Of a DNA stretch of 14,745 nucleotides, positions 11,928-14,745 are shown piece after piece. The position numbers and the translations under genes were made by a program. Each line of letters begins with the position of its first letter. Position 1 is the stretch's first letter. The stretch comes from Acidobacteriota bacterium (GTDB lineage: Bacteria; Acidobacteriota; UBA6911; RPQK01; JADFOI01): contig JAPYTY010000022.1 of the NCBI GenBank assembly GCA_029942065.1, forward strand, positions 1 to 14,745. The letters run 5' to 3'. Below the pieces are notes generated by a model. The model saw only the letters and a list, made by a program, of their open reading frames with translations. It made no database searches and was not told the DNA's origin.

Positions 11928-13829
11928 TTAGTTGCCGCCTCCCCGCTCAAAATTGTAGCGGAGCTGATAACCGACCGATTCCATTCCCAGTTCCTGAGCA
12001 AACTCATCGCGCAGGTAGCGGATCTCTCCACCCATGACGGTCAGCAGCGGGTAGGTATGATCCAGATCTTCCTCCGGCACGGTGAACCAATCCTGGTTCA
12101 AGACCAGCAAGTCACCCGATTTGCCCACTTCCAGGGACCCCAGTTCATCTTCCTTCATCAGGTATTCCGAGCCCCAGGCGGTGGCCATCTTGAGTACGGT
12201 GTTCCGGTCGACCGCCTGGTCGGCGGCGATGATCAGGCCCTGCTTATTCCTACGGGTAATGAAGGGCGTCATCAGGGAGAACAGGCCATTGCCGACCCCG
12301 CCCTCTCCTTCCCAGGCCACCTTGATCCCGTAATCCAGGGCCCTCTTGGTGGGCATGACCCAGCCCTGGTACTTCTCAAAGCCGTATTTTTGAATCCAGG
12401 GCAGGCTGCGGCTCAGGGCGGCCGAGCCCATGCCCAGGATCATTCCCAGGTTCTTGATGCGGGGAAGCTGATCGGGTCGCGGATAGAGGCCGCCGTGGTC
12501 CATGCTCAACCGCAGCGACCGGATATGTTCCAGTGTGATCTCGGGACTCCGTTCCATGGCCTCCTCGATGGCGTCCATGTAGTGATCGGCCGACAGATCT
12601 CCGTAATTGTGACCGGCCACCACCCGGGACCCGTTGGACAGGGCCGTCACGATGGTCTGGTAATTCTTGGTATCCTTCGCATACCGGCACCACTCATAGT
12701 AGTCTTCTTTTTTGCCTTCGGCGGCCAGATCTTCCATGTCAACCATGGTGCTGCAAAACAGAGGAGGGCCATGATCGATCATGCCCAGACCAATGGCCTG
12801 AAACCACATATACTCATTGCCCAGCTGAAAGAGATCTCCCATCCTCCGGTAGAATCCCTCGGCGTCCCGATTCATGACAAACCCAGTGTAGTGGGTGAAG
12901 CCGAAGCGAATCGGCAATCGCTCTTCCCGAAACAGCTTCATGTAGGCGTCCAGGTTCTGGATGCCCATGATATGGGAAGAGTAGGTGGTGATGCCCGCCG
13001 CCGAGTTCTCCTGTAATCCGGCGTAGAGGATTTCCTTTAGCTGATCGGTCTTGTCGGCAAAGTAGCCGTCCACCACCACTTCCCTGCGGTACTCCACGCC
13101 AAGATCGGCAAAACCTGCTTCGGTCCAGCCCTCGGGGTAGTCCTCGGTCTTGCCGCCGTACATCTTCTCCAGCTGATTCATGGCCGCGGTGTTGATGATG
13201 TAAGCGGGATGAGCAGCCAGAAGAACGGGCTTCTCGAGACCCGTGATCTCATCAATCTCCTGAGCGGTCATGTCCGCCTCCCTGAGAAAGTCATAGCCCT
13301 CTCCCCCTCCGGTTCCGAAGGCCGGATTGGGCAGGTAAAAGAAACTCCACTGGCCGGGCTTGATGTTTCCCATCCGTTCCCTCATCAGAACTTCTACGTT
13401 CCTGCGGATCTCGGCCCGGTTCTGTCCCTGGACCCGGAAGACCTTCACGGCCGCGGTGGTGGGATTGGCATCCACCCACTTGTTCATGGCGTTGTCGTGG
13501 ATATGGGTGTGAACATTGATCACACCGGGAATGAGGGTTCTTTCTTTGGCGTCAATACGGACGGTATCGGGTCCCGCGTAGCGCAGAACTTCCTGATCCG
13601 TCCCCAGCTTGAATATCTTCTTGTCCCGAACCGCAATGGCCCGGTAAGTACTGCCTACGTTCGAGTTGATGTCATAGTCATCCATCGAGATGATCTTGGC
13701 GTTGTACACTATGAGGTCGGGATAGACGATCAGATCCGAGGGGACTTCCTGAGCCTGAACCATGCCGGGCACGAACGCCGCCAACACGAGGGCTAAAATC
13801 GTCATTCCGCTGAAGTTTGTTTTACCCAT
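11928..13829 (-). CDS. secreted amidohydrolase-superfamily protein (YtcJ-like)
   Basis: This 633-residue metal-dependent hydrolase has a signal peptide (about 1-26, cleavage after VQA) and is therefore predicted periplasmic or secreted. The composite beta-sandwich start (DLIVYNAKIISMD, 38-50) is followed by the metal-binding HTHIH at 107-111. Later motifs include AGHNYGD, SMDHGGLYPRPDQ and the C-terminal LGSLEVGKSGDLLVLNQDW, all typical of the amidohydrolase_3/YtcJ-type branch. The family hydrolyses amide or ester bonds; the substrate here is unknown. The ATG at 13829 is preceded by AAAGGAG and places the signal peptide at the N-terminus. The frame is open to 13910, but the extra 27 residues would span the promoter and ribosome site. 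A small in-protein duplication, DLIVYP then DLIVYN, uses different codons. Confidence 0.9.
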   Translation of the reverse strand: MGKTNFSGMTILALVLAAFVPGMVQAQEVPSDLIVYPDLIVYNAKIISMDDYDINSNVGSTYRAIAVRDKKIFKLGTDQEVLRYAGPDTVRIDAKERTLIPGVINVHTHIHDNAMNKWVDANPTTAAVKVFRVQGQNRAEIRRNVEVLMRERMGNIKPGQWSFFYLPNPAFGTGGGEGYDFLREADMTAQEIDEITGLEKPVLLAAHPAYIINTAAMNQLEKMYGGKTEDYPEGWTEAGFADLGVEYRREVVVDGYFADKTDQLKEILYAGLQENSAAGITTYSSHIMGIQNLDAYMKLFREERLPIRFGFTHYTGFVMNRDAEGFYRRMGDLFQLGNEYMWFQAIGLGMIDHGPPLFCSTMVDMEDLAAEGKKEDYYEWCRYAKDTKNYQTIVTALSNGSRVVAGHNYGDLSADHYMDAIEEAMERSPEITLEHIRSLRLSMDHGGLYPRPDQLPRIKNLGMILGMGSAALSRSLPWIQKYGFEKYQGWVMPTKRALDYGIKVAWEGEGGVGNGLFSLMTPFITRRNKQGLIIAADQAVDRNTVLKMATAWGSEYLMKEDELGSLEVGKSGDLLVLNQDWFTVPEEDLDHTYPLLTVMGGEIRYLRDEFAQELGMESVGYQLRYNFERGGGN

Positions 13830-13863
13830 TTTTTTCTCCTTTAAATTGAGGGGGTGTTCGGTA

Positions 13864-13892
13864 AAATTAGTCATTTTGAGCCGCTTTGTCAA
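13864..13892 (-). promoter_or_regulatory. promoter for the amidohydrolase gene
   Basis: A perfect -35, TTGACA (minus strand, plus 13887-13892), is followed after 17 bp by TAATTT (plus 13864-13869). The leader would be about 27 nt and contains the AAAGGAG ribosome site (13835-13841). Confidence 0.5.
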
Positions 13893-13978
13893 GAACGCTT
13901 CTGGAGCCACGACTCCGGCCTGAAATCCTTCCCTACCTCCCCTTCCCCATTAACCACCAGGATCAAGCAAGTCTTGCG

Positions 13979-14008
13979 TTGACGGGACGATTTCCTGTCT
14001 GCTATTTT
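13979..14008 (+). promoter_or_regulatory. candidate promoter for the DUF58 gene
   Basis: TTGACG (13979-13984) and TATTTT (14003-14008) are spaced by 18 bp, giving a leader of about 80 nt. It is divergent from the amidohydrolase promoter in the 267-bp intergenic region, which shows no other gene. Confidence 0.4.
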
Positions 14009-14096
14009 AGGCCATGCATCCGGGCTGACAAGCATCGGTTGATGCCCATTATTTGGTGACTCTGTTGAACTGTTCCATCAACAAAATGAGCAAAAA

Positions 14097-14745
14097 ATGA
14101 TCCCAGCCGACATCGAAGAGAACCTGTATTACATCGAACTCTTCACCAAGAAGCAGATTCGGAACCCCCTGGTGGGGAACCATGTCAGTCTGCTCAAGGG
14201 ACATGGCTACGATTTCTGGGATCATAAGAAATACCAGCACGGAGACGACACCCGCAAAATCGATTGGAACGCCACCGCCAGGATGGGCTATACCCTGATC
14301 AAAAATACCCATGAGGAGAAGGACATCGACATCTTTGTCGCGGCGGATCTATCCAACTCGATGAACTTCGTCACCGGAGTGCACTCCAAGCGGGAACTGC
14401 TGCTCTACATCACCGCCGTGCTGGCCTACTCGGCTCTTTCCGATCACATGCGCATTGGTTTTCTGGGATTTACCGATGAGGTGGTGATTGAAATCCCGCC
14501 CAAGAAAGGAAGGGCTCACCTGTGGACGATGCTCAACCAGGTGTGGGACTTCAAGCCCCCTCGGCACAAGGAGACTCTGGTCCTCCCGGCCCTGGGAAAA
14601 CTGCGCCAGCGGTTGAGTCGAATGAGCATTGTTTTCCTCATTTCAGACTTTTTTTTAAAGTAAAACATGTTCGACGAATTTACTTTCAAGCAAATTGTTT
14701 CCAAAAACGACCTTATTCCGGTTATCCTAAGAGATCCTTTTGAGA
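14097..14745 (+). pseudogene. DUF58 protein (MoxR partner) with in-frame stop, runs off window
   Basis: DUF58 proteins are VWA-like partners of MoxR ATPases, normally about 290-310 residues. Present are GDDTRKIDWNATAR (49-62, the DUF58 signature), ADLSNSM (83-89, a MIDAS-like DxSxS), RIGFLGFTDEVVIEIPPKKG and VFLISDFF near residue 180. Codon 189 (14661-14663) is TAA. After it the same frame continues to the window end with KNDLIPVILRDPFE, which matches the conserved DUF58 segment after SDF. The gene is thus interrupted by a nonsense codon, not shifted. The ATG at 14097 lacks a clear ribosome site, although the frame is open back to 14043. Its partner moxR is 10.8 kb upstream on the same strand. 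A sequencing error at one base is possible. Confidence 0.8.

Noticed and set aside
11913..13016. 367-residue plus-strand open frame
   Set aside because: It is antisense to the amidohydrolase, whose motifs, signal peptide, ribosome site and promoter are all on the minus strand.
14646..14660. T-run ending TTTTTTTTAAAG in the DUF58 gene as a programmed frameshift site (a T TTT TTA heptamer is in phase)
   Set aside because: A -1 shift gives a frame with no resemblance to DUF58 proteins, while the conserved continuation lies in the original frame after the TAA. A nonsense codon explains the data better.

Overview
The window probably comes from an uncultured bacterium of moderate to high GC content. 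An acidobacterial (Acidobacteriota-like) origin is the best guess. The main clue is the C-terminal part of an Oar-type TonB-dependent receptor (motifs YNALQV, SYTWGHSID), a family strongly expanded in that phylum. Secreted hydrolases, a Tat-exported GMC oxidoreductase partner and many palindromic intergenic repeats also fit. Taxonomy is inferred, not proven.

Layout. (1) 1-288, minus: N-terminal end of an L-asparaginase. (2) 467-3245, plus: a MoxR/Bat-type operon (TPR membrane protein, VWA membrane protein, MoxR AAA+ ATPase). A strong candidate promoter sits in the VWA-moxR gap. (3) 3246-13829: an accessory block. It holds three paralogous secreted alpha/beta-hydrolase-like proteins (two intact, one truncated), a REP-associated tyrosine transposase inside a REPtron, a two-gene GMC oxidoreductase operon, a TonB-receptor fragment and a large secreted amidohydrolase. 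Many hairpin repeats of several families separate these genes. (4) 14097-14745, plus: a DUF58 gene, the usual partner of moxR, broken by an in-frame TAA after codon 188. Recognisable DUF58 sequence continues after the stop in the same frame.

How the parts fit. MoxR, VWA and DUF58 proteins normally act together as a chaperone-like envelope or metalloprotein-maturation system, and moxR and the DUF58 gene are usually adjacent. Here about 10.8 kb separates them, which suggests the catabolic and repeat-rich block was inserted or rearranged between them. Inside the block, a hydrolase paralog and a TonB receptor are truncated head to head at about 8808-8865, a second sign of rearrangement (or of assembly error). 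The metabolic genes look like uptake and breakdown of some organic substrate (outer-membrane receptor, secreted hydrolases, periplasmic dehydrogenase, amidohydrolase), but the sequence does not identify the substrate.

The most distinctive feature is the repeat population. There are GTAG-headed REP palindromes of at least three sequence families around a RAYT gene, and a separate CGCTGGTC hairpin family with tandem 7-bp tails. A composite palindrome cluster lies at 11.4-11.65 kb. One REP copy has become a perfect bidirectional terminator-like hairpin between convergent genes.
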